Assembly (NCBI GenBank): GCA_964473335.1
Contig: CAYYOO010000032.1
Coordinates: forward strand, 1 to 16,157
Length of the DNA: 16,157 bases
DNA from: CAYZTD01 sp964473335
GTDB lineage: Archaea > Thermoplasmatota > E2 > DHVEG-1
Direction of reading: 5' to 3'
Shown here: positions 6,258 to 13,021 of the stretch, one piece after another
Layout: every line of letters begins with the position of its first letter
Position numbering within the stretch: the first letter of the stretch is position 1
The notes under the pieces: generated by a model
Database searches by the model: none
What the model saw: the letters and a program-made list of their open reading frames with translations, nothing else
What the model was told of the DNA's origin: nothing
Position numbers and translations under genes: made by a program

Positions 6258-7120
6258 AATCTACAAAATACACAAGGTTTTGTAGAAGATTTTTTTCAAA
6301 TAGTTTTGAAAGATTTGATATAAGTGAAACAAATAAAAACAAAATACTTGAAAAAGCAGATATACCTATGGTATATAGAGAATATTTTTCTATGGTTATA
6401 ATGAATATTCTACTTGGTTTTATCGTATCATTTATTTCAACGATATTTTTATATATAATTTTTCCAAATCAATATACCTCAATATTAATGCTGATTGTAT
6501 CTTGTGTTGTACCATTGGCAATAGGTGGATATTATTTAGCTCTACCAAATACTCTAGCAAAAACACGTGGGAAAAAAATAGATAAATATCTACCATATGC
6601 AACAAATTTTATTGACACCATGTCAGTTGCAGGTGTCTCACCTGCTGAGATCTTTGAAGCACTTTCTAAAGTCGAATTATATGACGAAATTCAAAAAGAA
6701 TCAAAGAAGATAACAACTGAAATTAACATGATGGGAGTAGATACAATAACTGCTCTAAATAACGCAATTAAAATATCACCATCAACTAAATTTAAAGAAT
6801 TCATACAAGGCATTCTTGCAACAATTCAATCTGGAAGTGAACTAGGGCCATATTTTAAGCGATGTGTTGATAAATATATGGCTACAGATCTTCTTGAAAG
6901 AAAAAAGAATCTTGATACATTAGCTGTAATGGCTGAGGCTTTTGTTGTAACTGTCATTGCTTTTCCATTGTTTTTGGTAATTATCATATCGATAATGGGT
7001 CTAACAAGTGAAGGTGGAATATCCTTTCCATTTCTATATATAATCGCTTTGTTGATTCTACCTATGTCCTATGCTGGTTTTTATCTACTTATGAGCTCAG
7101 GTATGGGTGAATCAATATGA
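6254..7120 (+). CDS. TadC/GspF-type inner-membrane platform protein 1
   Basis: 288 residues starting at TTG. The start overlaps the ATPase stop as TTGA and is preceded by a strong AAGGAGGAG ribosome site, which supports the rare start codon. Predicted layout: a soluble N-terminus, membrane helices ~44-70 and ~74-98, a cytoplasmic T2SSF domain ~108-205 (LPYATNFIDTMSVAGVSPAEI is characteristic), and helices ~227-250 and ~258-281. Proteins of this family form the membrane platform on which the ATPase drives pilin insertion. The next gene is a second member of the same family overlapping by 4 nt, giving the paired TadB/TadC-like arrangement of Tad and archaeal Epd-like pili. Confidence 0.9.
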   Translation: MKSTKYTRFCRRFFSNSFERFDISETNKNKILEKADIPMVYREYFSMVIMNILLGFIVSFISTIFLYIIFPNQYTSILMLIVSCVVPLAIGGYYLALPNTLAKTRGKKIDKYLPYATNFIDTMSVAGVSPAEIFEALSKVELYDEIQKESKKITTEINMMGVDTITALNNAIKISPSTKFKEFIQGILATIQSGSELGPYFKRCVDKYMATDLLERKKNLDTLAVMAEAFVVTVIAFPLFLVIIISIMGLTSEGGISFPFLYIIALLILPMSYAGFYLLMSSGMGESI

Positions 7121-8037
7121 AAGATATATCAAGTATTTTAAAGAGAAAAAAATACAGCAAAAAAAAATACTATGGTAAAGACACAAATATATTCATACTC
7201 CTGGCAATCTCCATAGTTTGTTCAATGATTTTATTTTTTATAGGAATTCTTTTATGGTTTGATATGGCAGTAATTAAAGGTGATATTCTAACAGGGGCTG
7301 ATTTTATTGTCTTTGGATTGCTAACTGCTATTGGACCAATAGGTTTTTACAATCATATTAAAGCACAAAGAAAAAGAGAAATCGAAGAGCATCTTCCAGA
7401 TTTACTTAGAGAAATAAGTAGTTCAACATCATCAGGTATGACTGTTTTTGATGCAATAATTTCATCAGCACAAGGAGATCATGGAAAACTGACCCCTGAA
7501 TTAAAGATGATGGCATCTCAGTTGACATGGGGAATATCAGTTGATGAAGCACTAGAAAATTTTGCAAACAGAATAAATACTCCTGCTGTAAGAAGGATAG
7601 TTATAACAATAAACAAGGCACTTATGATAGGTGGAAATACTGCTGCTGTTTTTGAAGCAGCCGCAAAAGAAATAGACCAAAGTAAATTGATTGAAGAACA
7701 AAGAAAAACAGAGATGTCAATGTATAGTATTGTAATCTTTATCAGTTTTTTTGTGTTTCTAGCAGTAATTTTGATTATTGACAAAACAATTTTTTCAGCA
7801 ATTTTTGATCTGCAAGATAAAATACCTGCTGGCTCATCAGTAGGAGATAGTGGTTTGACTATTGCACAAGTAAATCCTTTGGATCTTAAAAATATGTTTT
7901 TGATATTTGTACTTGTTCAAAGTGTTGGAGGTGGCCTACTTGGTGGTTTTATGATGGACGGAAAACTTTCAAGCGGTGTGAGATATGGATTTGTATTGGT
8001 TTTAGTTTCATTCTTTGTCTTCAAATTCCTATTTTAA
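7117..8037 (+). CDS. TadC/GspF-type inner-membrane platform protein 2
   Basis: 306 residues, starting at an ATG that overlaps the previous stop (ATGA). Membrane helices are predicted at ~24-48, ~59-78, ~202-222, ~260-279 and ~288-306. The T2SSF domain lies between helices 2 and 3 (~91-195), with the family-typical LPDLLREISSSTSSGMTVFDAI and a second half containing INKALMIGGNTAAVFEAAAKEI. It probably pairs with the preceding protein to form a hetero-oligomeric platform at the membrane. It is the last gene of the tightly coupled operon; a 115-nt gap follows before the adhesin gene. Family and topology come from sequence; the heteromeric pairing is inferred from related systems. Confidence 0.9.
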   Translation: MKDISSILKRKKYSKKKYYGKDTNIFILLAISIVCSMILFFIGILLWFDMAVIKGDILTGADFIVFGLLTAIGPIGFYNHIKAQRKREIEEHLPDLLREISSSTSSGMTVFDAIISSAQGDHGKLTPELKMMASQLTWGISVDEALENFANRINTPAVRRIVITINKALMIGGNTAAVFEAAAKEIDQSKLIEEQRKTEMSMYSIVIFISFFVFLAVILIIDKTIFSAIFDLQDKIPAGSSVGDSGLTIAQVNPLDLKNMFLIFVLVQSVGGGLLGGFMMDGKLSSGVRYGFVLVLVSFFVFKFLF

Positions 8038-8152
8038 CTCTGTATTTATAAAGCCATTATAGGAGAGTATAACGCAAATATTTCAATCTGTAAAAAGAGC
8101 ACCTAAGTGTTATAAACAATAATAAGTAAAATATAATTGTGGATAGGTAGAG
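8038..8152 (+). promoter_or_regulatory. Gap with candidate promoter for the adhesin gene
   Basis: The 115-nt gap contains two TATA-like boxes, TTTATAAA (8045-8052) and TTATAAAC (8110-8117). The second is about 40 nt before the ATG at 8153 and would give a short leader containing TAGGTAG (8144-8150) as ribosome site, much like the TAGGTAGA before the operon's first gene at 3009. Readthrough from the upstream operon is equally possible. Confidence 0.35.
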
Positions 8153-9991
8153 ATGGGAGAAAAACAAACCTTTAGAAAAAACTATGCAGTATCAGAGATA
8201 GTTGGAGGTATGTTATTAATTTTTATCGCTGTTCTTGCTTTTGCATCAATTTATATGTATCTTTATCCACCGGGACCTGATATTTCAAGCCATGTAAAAA
8301 TCGAGGGATATGTAAATGACCAAGGAGCAATTGTTTTAGAACATGCTGGTGGAGATGCACTTACAAATTTTAAGATAATAGTTAAAGAGCCTAATGGAAA
8401 ATCTGTTGGGTCAATAATATTAACAGATGAAAAATGGAAAATCGGCCAATACAAATATCCTTTAGATGAAATAGGAAGAAGTGATATCAAGCTCATCGGT
8501 GAAACTGATCTAGAGGTAACAGTCTATACAAAAAATAAAGATGGAAAATATCAACAAATATTTAATGGAATTTTATCTGGAAAAATCGAACAATCTGATC
8601 CAAATATAATTCTTTTATCTAGCTTAAAACAAAACACTGTGGATGAAGATCTGCTTTGTTTTGGAAATCATATAAATACAGAAATAGATAACCCAAATTA
8701 TATCTACAGATGGGAAAAAAATAGCAATTCAATACATAACATAATAATGCCCTTTAACATTGATAATTCTTCAATTGCAATTGATTATTCAGGAAACAAT
8801 AACAATGCAACAGTATATAATGCTAATTGGAGTAGTAATGGTCAAGTAGGAGGATGCTATGAATTTGATGGAAATGATTACCTATCCCTACCAACTTGTT
8901 TTGAATCAAATTACATTGATGATATAACTATTGAAACATGGATTAAAACAAATTCATCTGGCGCGGTAGCTTCATTTGACAAAGAAAAACTATGGGAAAT
9001 AGATATCTCTGATGAAGGAAAAATTATATGGTCAACAACAGCAAATTCAATAACAGTTGAAACCGAAGGATCAACAGTAGTTAATGATAATAATTGGCAT
9101 CACATAGTTGTAACATTTAGTAGCTCAACCGGTGAAAAAAGAATATATGTTGATGGGGAACTTGATGAAATTCAAACATCACATGGAATTGGAGAAAGTC
9201 TAGGAGATGGAACACCTCAAAATGGCTACATAGGAAAAAGCCATGGTGGAGAAATGCAAGCATCATGGAATACATTAACTTATGATGATTTTGAAGACGG
9301 CTGGGGAAACTATACAGACGGTGGTTGGGACTGTACAATTACAGATGACGAAAAACATCAAGGTACATATTCAGCCCAAATAAGAGATGACAGCAGATGG
9401 GCTTCATCTTTTTATCATACCGACGGAATAGATCTAGATTCCTTTGATTATACCCAAATAAAGGTGGATTTCTGGTGGTTAAGAAGTGGAAACTACTGGG
9501 ACTGGGGATATGATGAGGATTGGTGGGTAAGATATTACACAGGATATGGTTGGAATACAGTACTTGACATGAACTATCCTGGCGGTTACTCACAGGATAC
9601 CTGGTATCATAAAATATTATACATAAATGAGTCTGATTACAATTTTCCAGACGATATGAAACTTCAATTTAGATGTGATGCCACAAGTAATTATGATTTG
9701 GTATATATTGATCAAATATATGTAAATGTTACAACAGGTACTACAGGCATTAGTAATTTTAGTGGATATTTAGATGAATTTCGTATTTATGATCATACAC
9801 TTTCACAAGAACAGATATATCAAAACTATATATTTGGAGAAAACCAGGATACAGCAAAGAATGTTATGGTATCTGAAGAAACTTCACTTGGCGATATTTG
9901 GAAATGTAGAATAATTCCAAACAATAGTTTAGATTTTGGTAGTATTGTAGAGTCAAATACATTAGAAATTAAAAAATATATGGAGGGATAA
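8153..9991 (+). CDS. Large pilin-like adhesin with LamG domain and nested second domain
   Basis: 612 residues. The N-terminus is a class III prepilin signal: MGEKQTFRKNYA, predicted cleavage after A12, then VSEIVGGMLLIFIAVLAFASIYMYL. A small beta domain follows (~40-145), then a linker with YIYRWEKN and IIMPFNID. A LamG-like concanavalin-fold domain starts ~205 (DYSGNNNNATVYN, FDGNDYLSLP, WHHIVVTFSS, RIYVDGELDE, NGYIGKSHGG ~365). Its usual last strand (SGYLDEFRIYDHTLSQEQI, S537 onward) appears only after an inserted ~150-residue Trp/Tyr-rich domain (~376-528: DDFEDGWGNYTDGGWDC, TQIKVDFWW, LQFRCDATSNYDLVYIDQI). A short tail resembles SLGDIWKCRIIPN endings of archaeal surface proteins. It likely sits in or on the pilus as a minor or tip subunit binding glycans. 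The next gene starts 4 nt later. Domain calls are by eye; ligand unknown. Confidence 0.85.
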   Translation: MGEKQTFRKNYAVSEIVGGMLLIFIAVLAFASIYMYLYPPGPDISSHVKIEGYVNDQGAIVLEHAGGDALTNFKIIVKEPNGKSVGSIILTDEKWKIGQYKYPLDEIGRSDIKLIGETDLEVTVYTKNKDGKYQQIFNGILSGKIEQSDPNIILLSSLKQNTVDEDLLCFGNHINTEIDNPNYIYRWEKNSNSIHNIIMPFNIDNSSIAIDYSGNNNNATVYNANWSSNGQVGGCYEFDGNDYLSLPTCFESNYIDDITIETWIKTNSSGAVASFDKEKLWEIDISDEGKIIWSTTANSITVETEGSTVVNDNNWHHIVVTFSSSTGEKRIYVDGELDEIQTSHGIGESLGDGTPQNGYIGKSHGGEMQASWNTLTYDDFEDGWGNYTDGGWDCTITDDEKHQGTYSAQIRDDSRWASSFYHTDGIDLDSFDYTQIKVDFWWLRSGNYWDWGYDEDWWVRYYTGYGWNTVLDMNYPGGYSQDTWYHKILYINESDYNFPDDMKLQFRCDATSNYDLVYIDQIYVNVTTGTTGISNFSGYLDEFRIYDHTLSQEQIYQNYIFGENQDTAKNVMVSEETSLGDIWKCRIIPNNSLDFGSIVESNTLEIKKYMEG

Positions 9992-9995
9992 GAAT

Positions 9996-11960
9996 ATGAA
10001 TAAAAAAATTCTAAAAAATATTCAGCTGATAATTATTTTTTTATATTTAATATCAATTTTATTTATCCCAAATTTTTCAGAACAAGCTAAAGCTGATACC
10101 TTTAGCGATCAACTTGCATGTGCAATTCTTGCAAATGAATCTACATTAATAAGCTCATCTTATTCTGACAAATCATCTGGAAATCAACAAGCAGTGATTT
10201 TATCGTCACTTGGCGAAGACATATTTCCTTCTGATGGAGATACATTTGTACTATTAAGTACTGGAATTGCCGGAGGTGTTGCAACCTCAAACGGACAAGA
10301 CCCAGGTAATGAGAGAGGTACCTGGTTTGGCCCACAGTATCCTTATTATTACTCTCAGCTTGATAAAGCAATTCTAACAATGGAATTACAAGTACCAATA
10401 GATATGAATTATCTTTATTATACAAGCCAATTTTTCTCAACAGAAGGACCAGAATGGATAGACTCAGGATATAACGATAAATTTACAGTAAAGGCAACAA
10501 ATGATGATGGGACGATTGGTACCCATATATTAGATGTTGATGAAAATGGAGGAGACCTAGTTTTAGATGCGCATGACCTAGACGGAACCGGCTTTGATCT
10601 TTTTGCAAAAGAAAAGGGTACAACTAACCCTGAAGACCCTGATGAAGTTGATTGGGTATCAACTACACCTGATGTGATTGGTAGCGATGCAAGTGCTACA
10701 ACAGCAGTTGATAGATATTTCCAAGTTACTCCTGGCGATATAATAACATTAGAGATAAGTATTATTGATAGCGGAGACAATCAATTAGACAGCGCAGCAT
10801 ATATTGATAACTTTAAATTTTGGCCAGAAATAAAACCCTCGATAAGTGCAAGTAAAACAGTTAAAGATATAAATGGGAATTTACCAGAGCCTGAAGATGA
10901 ATTGACTTATACAATAGATATCAGCAATATCGGAATTGCCGATCAACCAGATAATGCAGGTAATGAATTCGAAGATATATTACCCTCAGAAGTAACATTT
11001 GTTGAAGGATCAATAGATACAGATTGCACGTATTCAATAAACGACCCAGTGTATAATGAAGTAGATCATAAGATTACATGGAACGGAGAAATTCGATCTA
11101 TGCATACTGTAAGATTGAGTTTTAATGTAGTTATTAATCAAGATATAGATGATGGAGACATAATATCAAATCATGCAATGGTAAATTGGGACAGTAGCGA
11201 TGATGGAATAGATGAAAACGACAAAACTGAAAATATCTATGCAAATATCACAGTTATAACCCCGCCTGATATTTTAACTGAGGATTTTTCAGATGACCAA
11301 CCCAAACAAACGGCACAGCAAAGTTTTCAAGGAGAAACATGGTTTGAAACAAGTGAGAATAGGCAAATATCAGGTAATTTTGAAGTAGCAAATAACTATA
11401 ACTATTCAGCTATACTTCATGATGATATCTCTTCTTCACATTCCTTTAAAACAAAAATTAGATCAGATACAAATAAACAATATTGGAATTACTCAATTTC
11501 AAAGTTTAACCGACAAATTGAATGGTGGGAAATATGGTTTTCCTGTGGAGATGCAAGTGAATCATCAGATCTGTATCTTGATTTTAAAAATAATAAAAGT
11601 CAAGAAGTAGCTAAAATAAAGTTTAGTTATTCGTATATAGATGATACAGAATCCCCACTTAATTGGTATCTAAAGATTTACTATTGGAATGGTACATGGG
11701 CACCTTTATATTGCAATCCAATGGAGCTATATCTTAGAAACGATTGGTATAAACTAAAAATAAAAGAAAATAGTGAAGGAAACATTGATTATTTCTTGAA
11801 CAAATCAGATGAGGGTGTAGTCGCATCAAAAACAGACACGAAACTTAGTGCCTCTTTTTCAGAGATGGCTCAAATAGAATGGTATAGCACTAAAAACCCT
11901 GTTGCCTGCCCTATGTTTTTCTGGGATGAATTAAAGATGAAACTAAAAGAAATAGAATAA
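9996..11960 (+). CDS. Secreted choice-of-anchor-L / DUF11-type surface protein
   Basis: 654 residues. A Sec signal peptide (hydrophobic ~10-25, probable cleavage after A31-K-A33) leads into a domain (~34-280) resembling choice-of-anchor-L proteins: LLSTGIAGGVATSNGQDPGNE, a central NDKFTV segment and IIDSGDNQLDSAAYIDNF. Residues ~281-410 look like a DUF11 (TIGR01451-type) beta-sandwich repeat (SASKTVKD, DELTYTIDISNIG, DILPSEVTFVEGS). The C-terminal ~230 residues (from D425) are beta-rich and aromatic, and end without a recognisable membrane anchor. The ATG follows a GGAGGGA ribosome site that overlaps the end of the adhesin gene, with 4 nt between the two frames, so co-expression with the pilin-like adhesin is almost certain and a physical partnership is plausible. 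No catalytic motif was seen. Confidence 0.8.
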   Translation: MNKKILKNIQLIIIFLYLISILFIPNFSEQAKADTFSDQLACAILANESTLISSSYSDKSSGNQQAVILSSLGEDIFPSDGDTFVLLSTGIAGGVATSNGQDPGNERGTWFGPQYPYYYSQLDKAILTMELQVPIDMNYLYYTSQFFSTEGPEWIDSGYNDKFTVKATNDDGTIGTHILDVDENGGDLVLDAHDLDGTGFDLFAKEKGTTNPEDPDEVDWVSTTPDVIGSDASATTAVDRYFQVTPGDIITLEISIIDSGDNQLDSAAYIDNFKFWPEIKPSISASKTVKDINGNLPEPEDELTYTIDISNIGIADQPDNAGNEFEDILPSEVTFVEGSIDTDCTYSINDPVYNEVDHKITWNGEIRSMHTVRLSFNVVINQDIDDGDIISNHAMVNWDSSDDGIDENDKTENIYANITVITPPDILTEDFSDDQPKQTAQQSFQGETWFETSENRQISGNFEVANNYNYSAILHDDISSSHSFKTKIRSDTNKQYWNYSISKFNRQIEWWEIWFSCGDASESSDLYLDFKNNKSQEVAKIKFSYSYIDDTESPLNWYLKIYYWNGTWAPLYCNPMELYLRNDWYKLKIKENSEGNIDYFLNKSDEGVVASKTDTKLSASFSEMAQIEWYSTKNPVACPMFFWDELKMKLKEIE

Positions 11961-11967
11961 AAAAAAA
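11959..11967 (-). terminator. T9 tract directly after the minus-strand gene
   Basis: Nine A on the plus strand, i.e. nine T on the minus strand, follow immediately after the TAA stop (11970-11968) of the minus-strand membrane protein gene. This fits an archaeal oligo-T terminator. It overlaps the stop codon of the convergent plus-strand gene ending at 11960. Confidence 0.5.
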
Positions 11968-12681
11968 TTAACTTGATCCACCTGGTTTTGTACGATCCTC
12001 TTCAAAAAATACAAAGTTATCAATTAAATCTTCTAGTTCAGTATACTCTTTTAAAGCATCCTCATACATATTCTCAAGCATTGTAAAATTCTCCATAAAT
12101 TCAGATGAATTTTTAAAATCACCTGCTGAATAATTTTCAACAGCTTTCTTTAAACAAATACTAGTTTTGTATCTTAAATCTGTGATCTCTTCACCTGATT
12201 TTGTAAAAGATATAAAATAATCAGCTAGGCCAATATATGACGAATCATTAGTAAAATTCTTTGATATTGTAAAATAGGGTCTAGATTCAGAAAATTTTTG
12301 TTTAGATGAAATATATTTATATGATGCATTAACACAACTATCTATACATTTTTCAACATAGCTTTCATTATTTTCCGATATTACATTGTTATACCAAAAA
12401 AGTGCAAAATCAAAATAATAATCACCATATGATCTAGTTTCCCGAGCTGAATTTATCTTGGTAAAACCCTGTAGAAAATTATCAGTGAAATTTTCATAAA
12501 GACTGTTAATATCTTTTATTTCCTCCGAGTGCTTAGTATTAAGTTCTGAAGTTATCTCTTGTGATAAACTCTCCATCTCAGACTTTTTAACAATGTCTGC
12601 AGCAAAATAAGTAATAATTATTGCACCTACCATAATAGCAAATAACATAATAAACAAATTTCTATCAAATTCTCTACGCAT
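11968..12681 (-). CDS. Membrane-anchored extracytoplasmic protein rich in N-glycosylation sequons
   Basis: 237 residues from the preferred start at 12679-12681. A GAGGGG ribosome site (12694-12689) sits 7 nt upstream, so the longer frame starting at 12711 is probably not used. After the basic MRREFDR there is one membrane helix (~9-28), then a mostly helical, partly coiled-coil exterior domain ending in a Pro/Gly/Ser tail. That domain carries eight N-x-S/T sequons and three cysteines, consistent with exposure outside the cell and archaeal N-glycosylation. No family was recognised. It is convergent with the adhesin operon and separated from the tRNA gene by promoter-like sequence, so a pilus-related role is only a guess. 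The earlier, longer start would add ten residues and is less supported. Confidence 0.75.
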   Translation of the reverse strand: MRREFDRNLFIMLFAIMVGAIIITYFAADIVKKSEMESLSQEITSELNTKHSEEIKDINSLYENFTDNFLQGFTKINSARETRSYGDYYFDFALFWYNNVISENNESYVEKCIDSCVNASYKYISSKQKFSESRPYFTISKNFTNDSSYIGLADYFISFTKSGEEITDLRYKTSICLKKAVENYSAGDFKNSSEFMENFTMLENMYEDALKEYTELEDLIDNFVFFEEDRTKPGGSS

Positions 12682-12756
12682 AAATATACCCCTCATTAAA
12701 CAATATAACAATCTCTCCCTTCATTTACTCATCCACAATATCTAATCTGTTACTTC

Positions 12757-12766
12757 TTTTATATAA
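12757..12766 (-). promoter_or_regulatory. TATA-like box for the minus-strand membrane protein gene
   Basis: TTATATAAAA on the minus strand, roughly 75 nt before the chosen ATG at 12681, predicting a start near 12735 and a leader of about 50 nt. Placement is typical of an archaeal promoter, but AT-rich sequence makes chance matches common. Confidence 0.35.
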
Positions 12767-12866
12767 TTTCTCTGTGTAATTATAACAAATTGACAATATT
12801 ATTACATTCTTTTATGGAAAAGATTAAAAGAGAGACCATAATTTACCCTCTTAAAAAAATAAATAT

Positions 12867-12939
12867 GCCCTGGTAGTGTAGCGGCCTATCATGTAGCCCT
12901 GTCGAGGCTACGACTCGGGTTCAAATCCCGACCGGGGCG
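12867..12939 (+). tRNA. tRNA-Asp (anticodon GTC)
   Basis: A complete 73-nt cloverleaf. The 7-bp acceptor stem pairs GCCCTGG (12867-12873) with CCGGGGC (12932-12938) with one G-U pair, and the discriminator is G12939. A GTGT/ATCAT D-arm, anticodon stem TAGCC/GGCTA with loop CTGTCGA and anticodon GTC at 12901-12903, a 4-nt variable loop, and T-stem TCGGG/CCCGA with loop TTCAAAT complete the fold. GTC reads Asp codons. CCA is not encoded, which is common in archaea. No intron is present. A candidate upstream promoter (AAGATTAAAAG near 12819-12829) is weak. Confidence 0.96.
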
Positions 12940-12941
12940 TC

Positions 12942-12947
12942 TTTTTT
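12942..12947 (+). terminator. T-tract after tRNA-Asp
   Basis: A run of six T starts three bases after the mature 3' end of the tRNA and continues into an AT-rich stretch, as expected for archaeal termination. Confidence 0.5.
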
Positions 12948-12972
12948 ATATATTTGTATTTTTACACAATAC

Positions 12973-12981
12973 ATATAAATA
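12973..12981 (+). promoter_or_regulatory. TATA-like box for the beta-helix/PKD protein gene
   Basis: ATATAAATA lies about 45 nt before the ATG at 13022, predicting a start near 13003. The leader then contains GGATGGTGAG as the ribosome site (GGTG at 13014-13017). Modest support. Confidence 0.35.
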
Positions 12982-13021
12982 TTAATAACACCAAAGAGTA
13001 TTATAGGTTGGATGGTGAGAT

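Noticed and set aside
4272..8037. Archaellum (arlI/arlJ) operon.
   Set aside because: No archaellin, arlF/G/H or arlC/D/E genes are present, and there are two platform proteins and PF07790-type pilins, which fit an adhesive pilus better.
12682..12711. Longer start (12711) for the minus-strand membrane protein.
   Set aside because: A GAGGGG ribosome site is ideally spaced for the internal ATG at 12681, and the basic MRREFDR plus helix gives a more normal N-terminus.
12867..12939. Integration site at the tRNA-Asp gene.
   Set aside because: No integrase gene and no repeated copy of the tRNA 3' end was found in the window.
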